Positions 25,749 to 35,787 of a stretch of 64,000 nt of DNA are shown here, piece by piece. Within the stretch, counting starts at the first letter, position 1, and every line of letters begins with the position of its first letter. This stretch comes from Pseudomonas entomophila (lineage in GTDB: Bacteria; Pseudomonadota; Gammaproteobacteria; Pseudomonadales; Pseudomonadaceae), in NCBI RefSeq assembly GCF_029193575.1, contig NZ_JARGCS010000008.1, positions 233,098 to 297,097 on the forward strand, given 5' to 3'. The notes under the pieces were generated by a model. The model did not search any database. It was not told where the DNA came from and saw nothing but the letters and a program-made list of their open reading frames with translations. The position numbers and the translations under genes were made by a program.

Positions 25749-26939
25749 TCAATGAATACTCGACGCCAAATCGAAAATCGGCATGTACATCAAGATCACG
25801 ATCCCGCCGATCAGCAGCCCGATGAAGGTCATCAGCAACGGCTCGAACAGCTTCACGAACCACTCCACCCAGCGCCCGATCTCCTGGTCATGGAAGTCCG
25901 CACAGCGCTCCAGCATCTCCCCGAGGTTCCCCGACTGTTCGCCAGCGCGCAGCAGCCGCAGCGACACCGGCGTCACCAGGCCACCAGCCTCCAGCGCATC
26001 CGACAGCGCCAGGCCCTCGCCGACATGCCGGCAGGCCTGCGCCAGGCCCTCGCCGGTCGAACTGCCCAGCAGCCCCCGGGCCATGCCCATCGCCGTGAGG
26101 ATCGGAATCCCCCCTTGCAGCAGGATGCCCAGCGACCGGTAGAAACGCGCCAGCTCGTACATCACCAGGCGCTGGTGCAACACCGGCAACCGCCGCACCT
26201 GCCGCCCCATCCAGCGCCGCACGGGCGGTTGGCGGCGCAGCACGGCCAACGCGACGGTAGCTGCCAGTGACCCCAGACCCAGTGGCCACTGCTGGGCATG
26301 CAGAAACAGTCCCAACTGCATCAACAGCCGCGACAGCCACGGCAACTCGCTGCCCATGCCCTCGAACACCAGGCTGAAGCGCGGCACCACGTAGCCCAGC
26401 AGGAACAGCACCACGCCGCCGCCCACCAGCAACAGCAACAGGGGGTAGACCGAGGCGCCCACCAGCTTCTGGCGCACCAGCTCCAGGCGCTGGCGGTAGC
26501 TGATGTAGCGCCCCAGCGCCTCGCCCAGGGCGCCGGTGCGCTCGCTGGACTGCACCAGCGCCACGTATAACGCGGGGAACACCCGGGGCTGCTGGCCCAG
26601 CGCCTGGGACAACGAGCGCCCCTCATAGAGTTGTGCCACCAGTTGTTCCAGGACCTTGCGCATGGCCGCGTTGGGCGCCTTCTCGGCCAGGCTCTCCAAG
26701 GCGTCGATCAGCGGCAGGCCGGCGTCGAGCAGGGTGCCCAGTTCCTGGCTGAACAGCACCAGGTCGAACGCCGGCGCACGGCGCCAGGCCATCGGGCCCA
26801 GACCCACGCCCCGGGCGCGCAGGCTGACCACCCGCAGGCCCTGGGCTTCGGCCTGGCGCCGCGCGTGCTCGGCATCCTCGGCCTCGAGTTGCACTTGCAC
26901 GATGCCCTGCCTGCCCAGGGCCTTGAGGTGATAGCGCAT
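25749..26939 (-). CDS. gspF: Type II secretion inner-membrane platform protein
   Basis: A 396-residue GspF/PilC-like protein with two T2SSF domains (about 60-180 and 260-385), each with FxxxLGxLLxxGxPxxxAL-type repeats (LGTLLDAGLPLIDAL, LGILLQGGIPILTAM). Three predicted helices match the family. It starts 11 bases after gspG ends. Only gspG and gspF are present here; secretin, ATPase and other components are not in the window, so this pair either works with a machinery encoded elsewhere or is left from a decayed cluster. Confidence 0.87.
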   Translation of the reverse strand: MRYHLKALGRQGIVQVQLEAEDAEHARRQAEAQGLRVVSLRARGVGLGPMAWRRAPAFDLVLFSQELGTLLDAGLPLIDALESLAEKAPNAAMRKVLEQLVAQLYEGRSLSQALGQQPRVFPALYVALVQSSERTGALGEALGRYISYRQRLELVRQKLVGASVYPLLLLLVGGGVVLFLLGYVVPRFSLVFEGMGSELPWLSRLLMQLGLFLHAQQWPLGLGSLAATVALAVLRRQPPVRRWMGRQVRRLPVLHQRLVMYELARFYRSLGILLQGGIPILTAMGMARGLLGSSTGEGLAQACRHVGEGLALSDALEAGGLVTPVSLRLLRAGEQSGNLGEMLERCADFHDQEIGRWVEWFVKLFEPLLMTFIGLLIGGIVILMYMPIFDLASSIH

Positions 26940-26950
26940 GGCCGTACTCC

Positions 26951-27376
26951 TCACTGCCAACTGGTGATCTCGGCATTCTCCCCATCACCGCCAGGCTGGC
27001 CGTCCTTGCCCATCGACAGCAGGTCGTACTCGCCGCCGTTCTCGCCGGGCTGTCGGTAGAGGTAGGCGCGGCCCCACGGGTCCTGGGGCACGGCCTTCTG
27101 CAGGTAGGGGCCGGACCAACGCGCCTCGCCGCTGGGCGCCGTCACCAGGGCTTGCAGGCCCTGTTCGCTGCTGGGGTAGTGGCCGACCTCCAGGCGATAG
27201 AGGTCCAGGGCCTTGCTCAGCCCCTCGATCTGCGCCCGCGCCACCTTGGCCTCGGAACGGCCGAGCTGGCTGAAGTATTTGGGCGCGACGATGCCGGCCA
27301 ACAGGCCCAGCACCACCAGCACCACAAGGAGTTCGAGCAGGGTGAAGCCGCGTTGGGGCAAGGCTTTGCGTGGCAT
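26951..27376 (-). CDS. gspG: Type II secretion major pseudopilin
   Basis: A 141-residue prepilin. The cleavage motif is QRG|FTLLELLVVLVVLG, followed by a hydrophobic alpha-helix, then the GspG core (PSSEQGLQALV, GPYLQKAVPQDPWGRAY) and the calcium-site loop near the C-terminus (YDLLSMGKDGQPGG). It forms the pseudopilus of a T2SS. It is the first gene of a two-gene unit with gspF and divergent from a lytic transglycosylase gene. Confidence 0.9.
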   Translation of the reverse strand: MPRKALPQRGFTLLELLVVLVVLGLLAGIVAPKYFSQLGRSEAKVARAQIEGLSKALDLYRLEVGHYPSSEQGLQALVTAPSGEARWSGPYLQKAVPQDPWGRAYLYRQPGENGGEYDLLSMGKDGQPGGDGENAEITSWQ

Positions 27377-27550
27377 GGGGAGACCCTCCGGTACGTGTGC
27401 AGGGCCTCATGCAACAGCCATGCACGTCTGGCCCGGGGCCTTGCGCCATGGGCGTTGGCGGGCGGCACGGTGCTTGCGTTGAAGAGGTAGTGCCTGGGTT
27501 TTCCGGGGCATATCCCCCACATCGGGGGCCACGGCGGGGAGGCGAGCGAC

Positions 27551-28147
27551 ATGCGTGGACTCATCCTGGGAGTGATCGGGCTGCTGGCGGGCGCGGCCCA
27601 GGCCGACGTGTACATCTCCCTCGGCGCCGACGGCACCTATGTGCTGTCCAACGTGCACCGTCCGGGGCGGCAGTATGAGCGGGTCATCAGCGAGGCGAGC
27701 GCCCCGACGGGGGCGGTGGGCGCCCAGATGCTGACCGGTCGGCCCTACGCCGAGCTGGTGGCGGAGGCCGCCCGTGCCCACCAGGTGCCGCAGGCGTTGC
27801 TGCACGCGCTGATCAAGGCCGAGTCCGGCTACAACCCCAAGGCGCGCTCAGCCAAGGGCGCCTTGGGGTTGATGCAACTGATGCCGGATACCGCCAAGGC
27901 CATGGGTGTGCGCGACGTGCTCGACCCCAAGGACAACGTGCAGGGTGGGGCGCGCTACCTCAAGCGCATGCTGAAGCTGTTCGACAACGACATCACCCTG
28001 GCGGTGGCCGCCTACAACGCTGGGCCCGACGCCGTGCTCAGCCGGGGGCGGGTGGTGCCGCCGTTCGCCGAGACCCGGCGGTACGTGCCCAATGTGCTGC
28101 GTGAATACCGCAGGTTGCAGGGGTTGGCCGAGGATGCGCCGTTGTAG
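27551..28147 (+). CDS. Lytic transglycosylase (SLT family)
   Basis: A 198-residue exported murein-cleaving enzyme with a signal peptide of about 18 residues. The catalytic glutamate is E91 in LIKAESGYNPKA. SAKGALGLMQLMPDTA, YLKRML and VAAYNAGP complete the Slt motif set. An N-terminal DUF4124-like segment (residues 19-45) may bind peptidoglycan. Divergent from gspG, it may open the cell wall for the secretion pseudopilus. Confidence 0.88.
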   Translation: MRGLILGVIGLLAGAAQADVYISLGADGTYVLSNVHRPGRQYERVISEASAPTGAVGAQMLTGRPYAELVAEAARAHQVPQALLHALIKAESGYNPKARSAKGALGLMQLMPDTAKAMGVRDVLDPKDNVQGGARYLKRMLKLFDNDITLAVAAYNAGPDAVLSRGRVVPPFAETRRYVPNVLREYRRLQGLAEDAPL

Positions 28148-28148
28148 T

Positions 28149-28176
28149 GGGGAGCGGGCTTGCCCCGCGATCGGGC
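28149..28176. repeat. Single REP element
   Basis: GGGGAGCGGGCTTGCCCCGCGAT lies between the convergent transglycosylase and DUF6124 genes. Confidence 0.7.
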
Positions 28177-28177
28177 C

Positions 28178-28471
28178 TCAGGTCGCGCGCCGCTCCAGCC
28201 CGTCGAGCACCGCTTCGACCACCGCCTTGGCCGTATCCAGCCCGTGGTCATTGGCCAGCAACAGGTCGTAGCAGGTGCCCGTCGCCAGTTCCATGGCCTT
28301 GAGATTGGTGGCGAAGGCGCCCTTGAGCAGGGTCGAGAGGTGCACCAGCGCATCTTCGAGGTCGACGCCGTCACGCACGGTGAACAGGGAAGGGTGGCTG
28401 CATTCGCAGTTGCCGAAGGTGGACGCGGCCGTAGTGGGGCGGGTAGGTGGGTCCGGTAAGCCTTTCGTCAT
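28178..28471 (-). CDS. DUF6124 (DUF3077-like) family protein
   Basis: A 97-residue Pseudomonas-specific small protein: a variable Pro/Thr-rich start (TKGLPDPPTRP), then LFTVRDGVDLEDALVHLSTLLKGAF and a helical C-terminus. Pseudomonads carry many paralogs without known function. ATG 28471 fits the family start better than an upstream ATG in the same frame. Confidence 0.78.
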   Translation of the reverse strand: MTKGLPDPPTRPTTAASTFGNCECSHPSLFTVRDGVDLEDALVHLSTLLKGAFATNLKAMELATGTCYDLLLANDHGLDTAKAVVEAVLDGLERRAT

Positions 28472-28803
28472 TGTTTCGCTCCTTGATTCAATGGAGCCGT
28501 CACCTATCGCTACCAAACGAATGGGTGGCGGCTGTACGCAGGTTGGTAGACCGGGAATCAAGGAAACCGGCGCGCACGGAGGCGCCCTACGCACAGCCGC
28601 CATGAAACGAGACAGCCGGGCACAAAAAAGCGCCAGCTGAAACGCAGTGCGGCGCTTGTGCGCCTTGATTGATCGCGGGCTACCAAACCCGACTGCTGGA
28701 CTTACAGCAGCGCGCCAAGGTTACCGGCCCCAGGGAAGCGTTTCAAGGCGCGTTCAACTGCGGATACACTTCGCCTTCCTATCGCACGACAAGGATGTGC
28801 CCG

Positions 28804-29436
28804 ATGCCCGAATTCTCTCACCTGCTGGCCTTCGGCCTGATCGCCCTGGGGATGGTCCTGACCCCCGGCCCGAACATGATCTACCTGATCTCCCGCTCGA
28901 TCTGCCAGGGCCGCAAGGCGGGGTTGATCTCGCTGGGCGGGGTGGCGCTGGGGTTCGTGTTCTACATGCTGTGCGCGGCCCTGGGCATCACCGCCTTGCT
29001 GATGGCCGTGCCGCATGCCTACGACGCGCTGCGCATCGGCGGTGCGCTGTACCTGTTGTACCTGGCCTGGCAGGCGGTCAAGCCGGGTGGGCGCTCGCCG
29101 TTCCAACTGCGCGATTTGCCGGCGGACAGCCCGCGGCGGTTGTTCGCCATGGGCTTTCTGACCAACCTGCTGAACCCGAAGATCGCGGTCATGTACCTGT
29201 CGTTGATGCCGCAGTTCATCGAGCCGGGGCATGGCAGCGTGTTGCTGCAGTCGCTGGTGCTGGGGACCACGCAGATTCTCATCAGCGTCACGGTCAATGC
29301 GCTGATCGCGTTGATGGCGGGGTCGATTGCGGTGTTTTTGGCGGGGCGGCCATTGTGGCAGCAGGTGCAGCGCTGGTTGATGGGCACGGTGCTGGCGGGG
29401 CTGGCGGTGCGGATGCTGGCCGAGGGGCGGCGCTGA
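28804..29436 (+). CDS. LysE-family translocator
   Basis: A 210-residue six-helix exporter. It shows GMVLTPGPNMIYLISRS near the N-terminus and NLLNPKIAVMYLSLMPQFI in the middle, both LysE/RhtB hallmarks. AAGGA lies about 8 bases before ATG 28804. A longer frame upstream has no initiation signal. Substrate unknown. Second of three LysE-type genes in the window. Confidence 0.85.
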   Translation: MPEFSHLLAFGLIALGMVLTPGPNMIYLISRSICQGRKAGLISLGGVALGFVFYMLCAALGITALLMAVPHAYDALRIGGALYLLYLAWQAVKPGGRSPFQLRDLPADSPRRLFAMGFLTNLLNPKIAVMYLSLMPQFIEPGHGSVLLQSLVLGTTQILISVTVNALIALMAGSIAVFLAGRPLWQQVQRWLMGTVLAGLAVRMLAEGRR

Positions 29437-29439
29437 CCG

Positions 29440-31626
29440 TCAGGCGTGCCCCAGCACCGTGCCCAGCAATTGGCACAACTGCTCGGCCGAATAGGGCTTG
29501 GGCAGGAAGGTGAAGCCCTGGTAGCCGCCCTCGGCGATCGCCTCGCTGTACCCGGAGGTGAGGATCACCGGCAGCCCGGGGCGCGCCTGGCGCAGTTCGC
29601 GCGCCAGCGCCAGGCCACCCATGCCGGGCATCACCACATCGGAAAACACCGCATCGAACGCGCCATCGTTGCCCTGCAAGCGTGTCAGGGCCTGCTCGCC
29701 GCTGGTCGCCCAGCAGGTCTGGTAGCCGTGCTCCTGGAGGATCTGCGTGGTGAAGCTGCCCACGTCTAGGTTGTCTTCCACCACCAGGATGCGCCGTTTG
29801 CTCGCCTCGCCGAGGGTGGCCGCAGGGGCGTGGACGGCGGGCACTTGTGCCTCGCCGGCCTCCACCTGCGGCAGGTAGAGGGTGAAGGTAGTGCCTTGGC
29901 CCGGCGTGCTGATGACTTGCACGTCGCCACCGGACTGCTGGGCGAAACCGAACACCTGGGACAGCCCCAGCCCGGTGCCTTGGCCGGGGGCCTTGGTGGT
30001 GAAGAACGGGTCGAAGATGCGTTCGAGCAAGTGCGCCGGTATGCCTACCCCGGCGTCGACCACCGAAATCGCCGCGAAGGTGCCCGATCGACCTGACTCG
30101 CCGCTTAGCTGGGCCATGTGCTGGTCGGGTTGCAGGCACAGGCGCAGGGTTCCCCCGCCCGCCATGGCATCGCGGCCGTTGATCATCAGGTTGATCACCG
30201 CGGTTTCCAGCTGGGCGAGGTCGGCGTGGATGTGGCAGGGCGTGTCGGGCAGCTCCAGGTGCACTTGGATGTGCGCGCCGGTGGCAGTGTCGAGCATCTC
30301 GGCGATCGCTTGCAGCCGTGCCCCCGCGTCGAACACCTGTGGGCTGAGGGCCTGGCGCCGGGCGAAGGCCAGCAACTGGCCGGTCAGCTTGGCGCCGCGG
30401 TCGACGGTTTCGGCCATGGTGCGCAGGTAGCGCTGGCGACGGGTGTCGTCCAGGCCCGGGCGTTCGAGAAAGTGCAGTGAGGCGCGCAGGATGGTCAGCA
30501 GGTTGTTGAAGTCGTGGGCCACACCGCCGGTCAACTGGCCGATGGCTTCGAGCTTCTGGGTCTGGCGCAGCACGGCTTCGGTGTGCTGCAGCTGCCGGGT
30601 GCGTTCCTCCACACGCTGTTCCAGGGTGGCGTTGAGCGCGGCCATGGCGGCCATCGCCTCGCGCGTTTCGGCGTGGGCCTGCACGCGCTGGATGTGCGCC
30701 CAGCAGCGTTCGGTAACCTCGCCGATCAGGGTTTGTTCGTAGACGGTCCAGGTGCGCGGCGATTGGTCGTGGATGGCCATCAGCGCAGTCAAGCGACCGC
30801 GCTTGATCAGCGGCATGCAGATGGTCGCAGTGATGCCGATGGCCTGGAAGGTCGCGGCTTCCTTGGGGGCCAGCTCAGCAAGGTTGTCGTTGAGCACCAG
30901 CGGCAGGCCGGCGCGCAAGCGCTTGACCGCCAGTTGGCCGAAGTCGGCTAGGCGGTACTGGCCGACCAGGCGGGGCAAGCCGGGCCTGACCCAGTCGCCG
31001 CAGATGGTGAAGCCATCTTGGTCGTCGTCCATTATCGCGTAGGCGCAGCTGGAGATGCCCAGGTACTCGCCGAGCAGGCGGGTGGTGGTGGCCATGATCC
31101 GTTCGGGCTCGATGGCCTCGGTCACGGCGCGGCCGAGGTTGTCGAGAAAGGCCAGGCGCTGGTTGGTGACCACGGTGGCAGTGGTTTCGGTGACCGTGTC
31201 GAGCATGCCGACGATCTGACCGTCCTGGTCGCGGATGGGGCTGTAGCAGAAGGTGAAGTAGGCCCGCTCCGGGGCGCCGCTGCGCTCGATCATCAGCGGG
31301 AAGTCCTGGATGTACACGGCCTCGCCGGCCAGGGCGCGGTTGGCCATGTGGCGGATGTCGCTCCAGGCTTCCTGCCACACCTCGCTGAATGGCCGGCCCA
31401 GGGCCGAGGGCTTGTCGCCGAGAATGGGGGTGAAGGCGTCGTTGTGCAGGGTGATCAGCTCGCGGCCCCAGAGAATCGCCTGTGGAAAGCGCGAGGCCAG
31501 GCACAGGGCCACGGTGGTCTTGAGCGCGTCTGGCCAGGTATCCAAGGGGCCCAGTGGAGTGGACGCCCAGTCGAGGTTGCGGATGCGTTCGGCCATCTGT
31601 CCGCCGCCTTCGAGCCATTTCGCCAT
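29440..31626 (-). CDS. Hybrid sensor histidine kinase/response regulator
   Basis: A 728-residue soluble hybrid kinase with, in order, a PAS-like domain (about 15-150), a GAF domain (about 165-320), a coiled linker, a dimerisation/phospho-acceptor region (H in [11 protein letters not shown], about 380), an ATPase domain ([31 protein letters not shown]) and a C-terminal receiver (VVEDNLDV, phospho-Asp in [12 protein letters not shown] in LPKPYS). The GAF domain lacks an obvious bilin cysteine. No output regulator adjoins. The start may be 31596 instead, where GAAGG is better spaced. Confidence 0.87.
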   Translation of the reverse strand: MAKWLEGGGQMAERIRNLDWASTPLGPLDTWPDALKTTVALCLASRFPQAILWGRELITLHNDAFTPILGDKPSALGRPFSEVWQEAWSDIRHMANRALAGEAVYIQDFPLMIERSGAPERAYFTFCYSPIRDQDGQIVGMLDTVTETTATVVTNQRLAFLDNLGRAVTEAIEPERIMATTTRLLGEYLGISSCAYAIMDDDQDGFTICGDWVRPGLPRLVGQYRLADFGQLAVKRLRAGLPLVLNDNLAELAPKEAATFQAIGITATICMPLIKRGRLTALMAIHDQSPRTWTVYEQTLIGEVTERCWAHIQRVQAHAETREAMAAMAALNATLEQRVEERTRQLQHTEAVLRQTQKLEAIGQLTGGVAHDFNNLLTILRASLHFLERPGLDDTRRQRYLRTMAETVDRGAKLTGQLLAFARRQALSPQVFDAGARLQAIAEMLDTATGAHIQVHLELPDTPCHIHADLAQLETAVINLMINGRDAMAGGGTLRLCLQPDQHMAQLSGESGRSGTFAAISVVDAGVGIPAHLLERIFDPFFTTKAPGQGTGLGLSQVFGFAQQSGGDVQVISTPGQGTTFTLYLPQVEAGEAQVPAVHAPAATLGEASKRRILVVEDNLDVGSFTTQILQEHGYQTCWATSGEQALTRLQGNDGAFDAVFSDVVMPGMGGLALARELRQARPGLPVILTSGYSEAIAEGGYQGFTFLPKPYSAEQLCQLLGTVLGHA

Positions 31627-31707
31627 GTGCTGTGCCGATCCGTTGCGTGAGAAGGATAGGGTGCACCGAGAACTTCAGGTTGGCGAGGGATTTGTAGCGC
31701 AGGTCAT

Positions 31708-31763
31708 GGCCCCCTCGCGGGGCAAGCCCGCTCCTGTGCAGGAGCGGGCTTGCCCCGCGATGC
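31708..31763. repeat. REP pair (inverted)
   Basis: CCTCGCGGGGCAAGCCCGCTCCTG and its complement are adjacent, forming one long stem between two minus-strand genes; it likely terminates the chemoreceptor transcript. Confidence 0.82.
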
Positions 31764-31766
31764 TGT

Positions 31767-33392
31767 TCAGACCTTGAACTGCGCCACCATGGTGTTCAAC
31801 TCCACCGCCAGGCGCGACAGGTCCTGGGCTGCCGCGCTGGTCTGGTTGGCCCCGGCCGAGGTCTGCATGGCCAGGTCGCGGATGTTCACCAGGTTGCGGT
31901 CCACCTCGCGGGCCACCTGGGCCTGCTGTTCCGAGGCGCTGGCGATCACCAGGTTGCGCTGGTTGATCGAGGCGATGGCCTCGGCGATCACCTCCAGCGC
32001 CTGGCCCGCCGCCTGGGCCACCTGCAAGGTGCCGCTGGCGCGGTCCTGGCTGCTGTGCATGGCGCCGACCGCACGCTCGGTGCCGGTCTGGATGCCACCG
32101 ATCATCTGCTCGATCTCCGCCGTGGACTGCTGGGTACGGTGCGCCAGGGCGCGCACTTCATCGGCGACCACGGCGAAACCACGCCCGGCCTCGCCGGCAC
32201 GCGCCGCTTCGATCGCGGCGTTCAATGCCAGCAGGTTGGTCTGCCCGGCGATCTCGCCGATCACGTCGAGCACGCGGCTGATCTGGTTGGCGCTGTCGGC
32301 CAGCTCCTGGATCTGCGTGGAGGTGCCGGTGACGTCTTCAACCAGTTGCTGGATCGACTCCAGCGCCTGATTCACCTGGTCGCGGCCGTCGCGGGTGGTC
32401 TGGTCGGCGCCCTTGGAGGCGTCGGCGGTGCTGACTGCGTTGTTGGCCACTTCCTCGACCGCGGCGGTCATCTGGTTGACCGCCGTGGCCGCCTGGTCGA
32501 TCTCGGCGCTTTGCTGGTGCAGGCCGCGGCTGGTGTCCTCGGTGACCGTATGCAGCTCCTCGGAGGCCGAGGCCAACTGGTCGGAAGAGCCGGCGATCTT
32601 GCGAATGGTCTCGCGCAGGCTCTGCTGCATGCGCGCCAGCGCACCCAGCAACAGGGCCGGTTCGTCGCGGCCGACGACCCGGATGTCGTGGGTCAGGTCG
32701 CCGGTGGCTACGCGCTCGGCCACCGCCACGGCGTCGGCCAATGGCACGACGATGCTGCGTGTCAGCAGGGTGGCGATGACGGCCAGGGCGAGCATGATCA
32801 CCACCAGGGCGGCGACGATCAGCGTCAACGCCTCGTCGGAGGCGTCGCTGCTGAGCTCGGAGGCTTTGTCCGCACCGTTGACGTTGTATTGGATCAACGC
32901 GGCAAGCGCTTTCATCATGCTGTCGGCGTAATCGGCCAGCGGGCCGGTGACCTGGGTTTCGGCCTCGTCCATACGGCCTTGCGCCACTGCTTCGCGGACC
33001 TTGTCCTGCAAGGCGTGGTAGCGCTCGGCGGCAGTGGCGAAGGTGGTGAACAGGGCGCGGTCGTCGGCATCGGTGACGGTGGCCTCGTATTCCTTGATCG
33101 CCTTGTCCAGCGTCTTGTTGAGCTCGACGACCCTGGCCAGGGTCTGCTGACGGGCTTCGGGCGTGTCCTCGAGGATGCTGCGCAGGGTCAGTGCGCGAGC
33201 TCGGCCCAGGTTGGTGCCGACATCTCCCAGCGCGATGATCGCCGGTATCCAGCTGGCGCGGATCTCATCGGTGGCGCTGTCCATGCGCCGGGTTTCGTAG
33301 AGGGAAACCAGGCCCATGGCCAGGATCAGCACGCCCAGCAGCGCGAACACGCTGGCCGCGCGGGCGCCGATCTTCATATTCCTTAGTTGCAT
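31767..33392 (-). CDS. Methyl-accepting chemotaxis protein
   Basis: A 541-residue transducer: first helix (about 12-32), periplasmic four-helix-bundle ligand domain (about 35-190), second helix (about 190-212), HAMP, and a signalling domain with the conserved tip [19 protein letters not shown] and [18 protein letters not shown]. The ligand domain is the 4HB class (about 155 residues), shorter than the HBM class. Ligand not evident. The C-terminus lacks a CheR-binding pentapeptide. Confidence 0.9.
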   Translation of the reverse strand: MQLRNMKIGARAASVFALLGVLILAMGLVSLYETRRMDSATDEIRASWIPAIIALGDVGTNLGRARALTLRSILEDTPEARQQTLARVVELNKTLDKAIKEYEATVTDADDRALFTTFATAAERYHALQDKVREAVAQGRMDEAETQVTGPLADYADSMMKALAALIQYNVNGADKASELSSDASDEALTLIVAALVVIMLALAVIATLLTRSIVVPLADAVAVAERVATGDLTHDIRVVGRDEPALLLGALARMQQSLRETIRKIAGSSDQLASASEELHTVTEDTSRGLHQQSAEIDQAATAVNQMTAAVEEVANNAVSTADASKGADQTTRDGRDQVNQALESIQQLVEDVTGTSTQIQELADSANQISRVLDVIGEIAGQTNLLALNAAIEAARAGEAGRGFAVVADEVRALAHRTQQSTAEIEQMIGGIQTGTERAVGAMHSSQDRASGTLQVAQAAGQALEVIAEAIASINQRNLVIASASEQQAQVAREVDRNLVNIRDLAMQTSAGANQTSAAAQDLSRLAVELNTMVAQFKV

Positions 33393-33600
33393 GGCACTGC
33401 TCCTTGACGTTGTGGCTGGCAGGCGTCAAGGCCGGCAAGGAAGATCAGGCGCTCGAAACACTGCGCAGGAATGGTGTGTTGTCCTAACCGCACATTTTTG
33501 GTGCAGATAATGACACATGGCCACTATTGTCGACCAGTTGTTCAATGCAACCACAGGTCTAAGCCGTTTCGTCGAAAATTGACGGTTCGGTCAGATACTG

Positions 33601-33647
33601 CCCTGTCGCGGGGCAAGCCCGCTCAGGCAGCGCACCCAGCCTGAGCG
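33601..33647. repeat. REP element with second stem
   Basis: CCCTGTCGCGGGGCAAGCCC is followed by CGCTCAGGC and its complement GCCTGAGCG. It lies in the 315-base gap between two minus-strand genes. The rest of that gap (33393-33600) shows no gene and presumably holds the chemoreceptor promoter. Confidence 0.65.
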
Positions 33648-33707
33648 CAGCGGGGGCACCCGCACGGCGTGCTTGCACCGCGATGCGCCGCGCTCGTTCT
33701 CATACCC

Positions 33708-34910
33708 TCACACAATCGGGATCAGCGGGTCGGCCGCCGCCAGCGCCTTCTCACGGTCGGCCGCCGGCGGATAGATCCACACCGAGTTGATCTGGCGCTT
33801 GAGGTTCTTGCCTTCCTGGCCCTGCAGGTGCAGTTCGCGCTCCCAGCCTTCGCTGTACGCCGCGCCCCAGTCGCCGAGGTCCAGGCAGGTGACGTACTTG
33901 GGTTGGCGATAGATCACCGGGGCCACGCCCAGCAGGTCGGCCATGGCGTTGTTGCCTGAGTGCCGGCCCATGGGGATGGCGTGCTGGCAGGTCATCAGGG
34001 CGTGGTTGCCCAACTCGTCTACCGCCGCCCAGGCGACGTCGCCGGTGGCGTAGATGTACGGCTGGCCGATCACCTTGAGGTGGTCGTCCACGCGCAGGCG
34101 ACCCTGGGCGTCACGCTCGCCGGCAACCTGGGCGGTCAGCGGGCTGGCCTTCACGCCAGCGGTCCAGATCACGGTCTTGCTGGCGATGTACTCGCCGTCG
34201 GCCAGTGTCACGCCACCGGCATCCACCGCTGCCACCGAGGTGCCTGGCAGCCATTCCACGCCCGCATGCTCACAAGCCGCGACGATCGCCGGGGTGATGC
34301 CGGCACCCAGCGCTTCGCCGATGCGTGCGCCACGGTCGACGACGATCACCCGCACCGCCGCCTCGCGGCCCAGTACGGCGCGCAGGCGCTCGGGCATTTC
34401 GGTGGCGGTCTCGATACCGGTGAAACCACCGCCGCAGACCACCACGGTGTTGCGTGCCGGGGTGTTCGGTTGCGTGGCGAGGTTGCCCAGGTGGCGTTCC
34501 AGTTGCACGGCGGACTCCATCTGGTCGACGTCGAAGCTGTGCTCGGCCAGGCCCGGCACCGGTGGGCGCGCGACCTGGCTGCCAGCGGCGAGGACCAGGC
34601 GATCGTAACCCAGCGTGCGCGGCTGGCCGGTGGCATCGGTCATGTCGACGGTACGGGCGTCGGCATCGATGCGCACGGCGTGGCCTGCGATGAAGTTGAC
34701 GCCGACCGCGTCGAACAGCTCAGCCAGCGGCGCCTTCATGCCCTGCACCTGGGGCTCGTAGAAGCGCGGGCGGATGCGCAGTTCCGGTTGCGGCGCCAGC
34801 ACGCTGATGCTGACGTCGCCGCGTTGTGCCTGGTCGAGCAGGCGCGCGGCGCTCAGGGCGCTCCAGACGCCGGCGAAACCGGCACCGATGATCAGGATGT
34901 GTGGGGTCAT
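33708..34910 (-). CDS. NDH-2-like FAD-dependent NAD(P)H oxidoreductase
   Basis: A 400-residue pyridine-nucleotide-disulfide-type flavoprotein. The FAD motif is IIGAGFAGVWSALSA at the start, the NAD motif is VVCGGGFTGIETATEM, and ATGDVAWAAVD marks the second FAD contact. It resembles type II NADH dehydrogenases but lacks a clear C-terminal membrane anchor. It may pass electrons from NADH to quinone or another acceptor. It is divergent from an Rrf2 regulator gene, with two matching palindromes between them. Confidence 0.85.
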   Translation of the reverse strand: MTPHILIIGAGFAGVWSALSAARLLDQAQRGDVSISVLAPQPELRIRPRFYEPQVQGMKAPLAELFDAVGVNFIAGHAVRIDADARTVDMTDATGQPRTLGYDRLVLAAGSQVARPPVPGLAEHSFDVDQMESAVQLERHLGNLATQPNTPARNTVVVCGGGFTGIETATEMPERLRAVLGREAAVRVIVVDRGARIGEALGAGITPAIVAACEHAGVEWLPGTSVAAVDAGGVTLADGEYIASKTVIWTAGVKASPLTAQVAGERDAQGRLRVDDHLKVIGQPYIYATGDVAWAAVDELGNHALMTCQHAIPMGRHSGNNAMADLLGVAPVIYRQPKYVTCLDLGDWGAAYSEGWERELHLQGQEGKNLKRQINSVWIYPPAADREKALAAADPLIPIV

Positions 34911-34978
34911 GAGGAGGCTCCGCGGGGTTCAGGTCAGGGGTGATGTGAGGTTTCGGCGCAGTGGCAGGTGTTCGCCGA

Positions 34979-35007
34979 ATAACTACGACTCTATTTGTCG
35001 TAGTTAT
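34979..35007. promoter_or_regulatory. Palindrome 1 (CGAC-N7-GTCG), candidate Rrf2 operator
   Basis: Perfect 11-base arms ATAACTACGAC and GTCGTAGTTAT flank TCTATTT, 69 bases upstream of the flavoprotein start. Partial matching (GCCGA) continues outward. The core CGAC-N7-GTCG recurs at 35167-35181 next to the Rrf2 start. Confidence 0.65.
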
Positions 35008-35166
35008 GTTCGGCAAGCGTTTTTTTCAGAGGCGACGCCGCCAGGACGCTCCGATTCCGCGCTGGAATGCTTTACTTCTGGGGTTCAGGCCGTTCATACG
35101 AGGTTGGCAAGGCGATGGGCGGTGCAGGCTGGCTTTGCCACTCGCCACGGATCGGCGTAATATTTG

Positions 35167-35181
35167 CGACAAATTTGGTCG
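35167..35181. promoter_or_regulatory. Palindrome 2 (CGAC-N7-GTCG) at the Rrf2 start
   Basis: CGAC-AAATTTG-GTCG repeats the arm sequence and spacing of palindrome 1 and ends 9 bases before the Rrf2 start codon, suited to autorepression. Confidence 0.6.
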
Positions 35182-35190
35182 GAGATTGAG

Positions 35191-35733
35191 ATGTCCCTCT
35201 ACAGCGCTGGCGTCGAATACGGCATCCACTGCCTGCTGTACCTGGTCGACGAGCGTGGCGACAGCCGCGACTCCAGCGTGCGCGACCTCGCCGAGTTGCA
35301 GGGGGTGCCCCAGGAGTACCTGGCGAAGGTCTTCACCAAGCTGGCCCGCGCCGGGCTGGTGGTGGCCACCGAAGGCGTGCGCGGCGGCTTCCGCCTGGCG
35401 CGGCCTTCCGACGAGATCACCGTGCTGGACATCGTCACGGCCATCGATGGGCCGAAGAAGATCTTCGACTGCCGCGAGATCCGCGAGCGCTGCTCGTTGT
35501 TCGAAGGCCACGCGCCGGGGTGGGCGACCGAGGGCACCTGCGCCATTCATGCGGTGATGATCGGGGCGCAGAAGCGCATGGAAGAGGCGCTGGCGCAGCA
35601 GACCATCCTCGACCTGAGCCGTCGCTTCGGGCGCAAGGCGCCGGCTGAGTTCGGGCAGAAGGTCAATGACTGGATGAGTGGGCGGCGGGACGGGAAGGGG
35701 GGAGGCGGGGATATTGCTGTCACGCAGGTTTGA
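35191..35733 (+). CDS. Rrf2-family transcriptional regulator
   Basis: A 180-residue Rrf2 protein with winged helix-turn-helix (VPQEYLAKVFTKLARAGLV, GVRGGFRLARP) and three cysteines at about 93, 100 and 117 (DCREIRERC, then TCAIH), so an iron-sulfur cluster or redox thiols are likely. The spacing differs from IscR (C-x5-C-x5-C) and NsrR, so it is neither. The C-terminal tail is Gly/Arg-rich. ATG 35191 follows GGAGATTGAG. Probably senses oxidants or iron-sulfur status and controls the divergent flavoprotein. Confidence 0.86.
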   Translation: MSLYSAGVEYGIHCLLYLVDERGDSRDSSVRDLAELQGVPQEYLAKVFTKLARAGLVVATEGVRGGFRLARPSDEITVLDIVTAIDGPKKIFDCREIRERCSLFEGHAPGWATEGTCAIHAVMIGAQKRMEEALAQQTILDLSRRFGRKAPAEFGQKVNDWMSGRRDGKGGGGDIAVTQV

Positions 35734-35740
35734 TGGGTTG

Positions 35741-35772
35741 GCCTCATCGCGGGCTTGCCCCGCGATAGGGCC
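35741..35772. repeat. Single REP element
   Basis: GCCTCATCGCGGGCTTGCCC with a complementary arm ends between the convergent Rrf2 and AraC genes. Confidence 0.75.
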
Positions 35773-35787
35773 CTCCCAGGCACCCCA

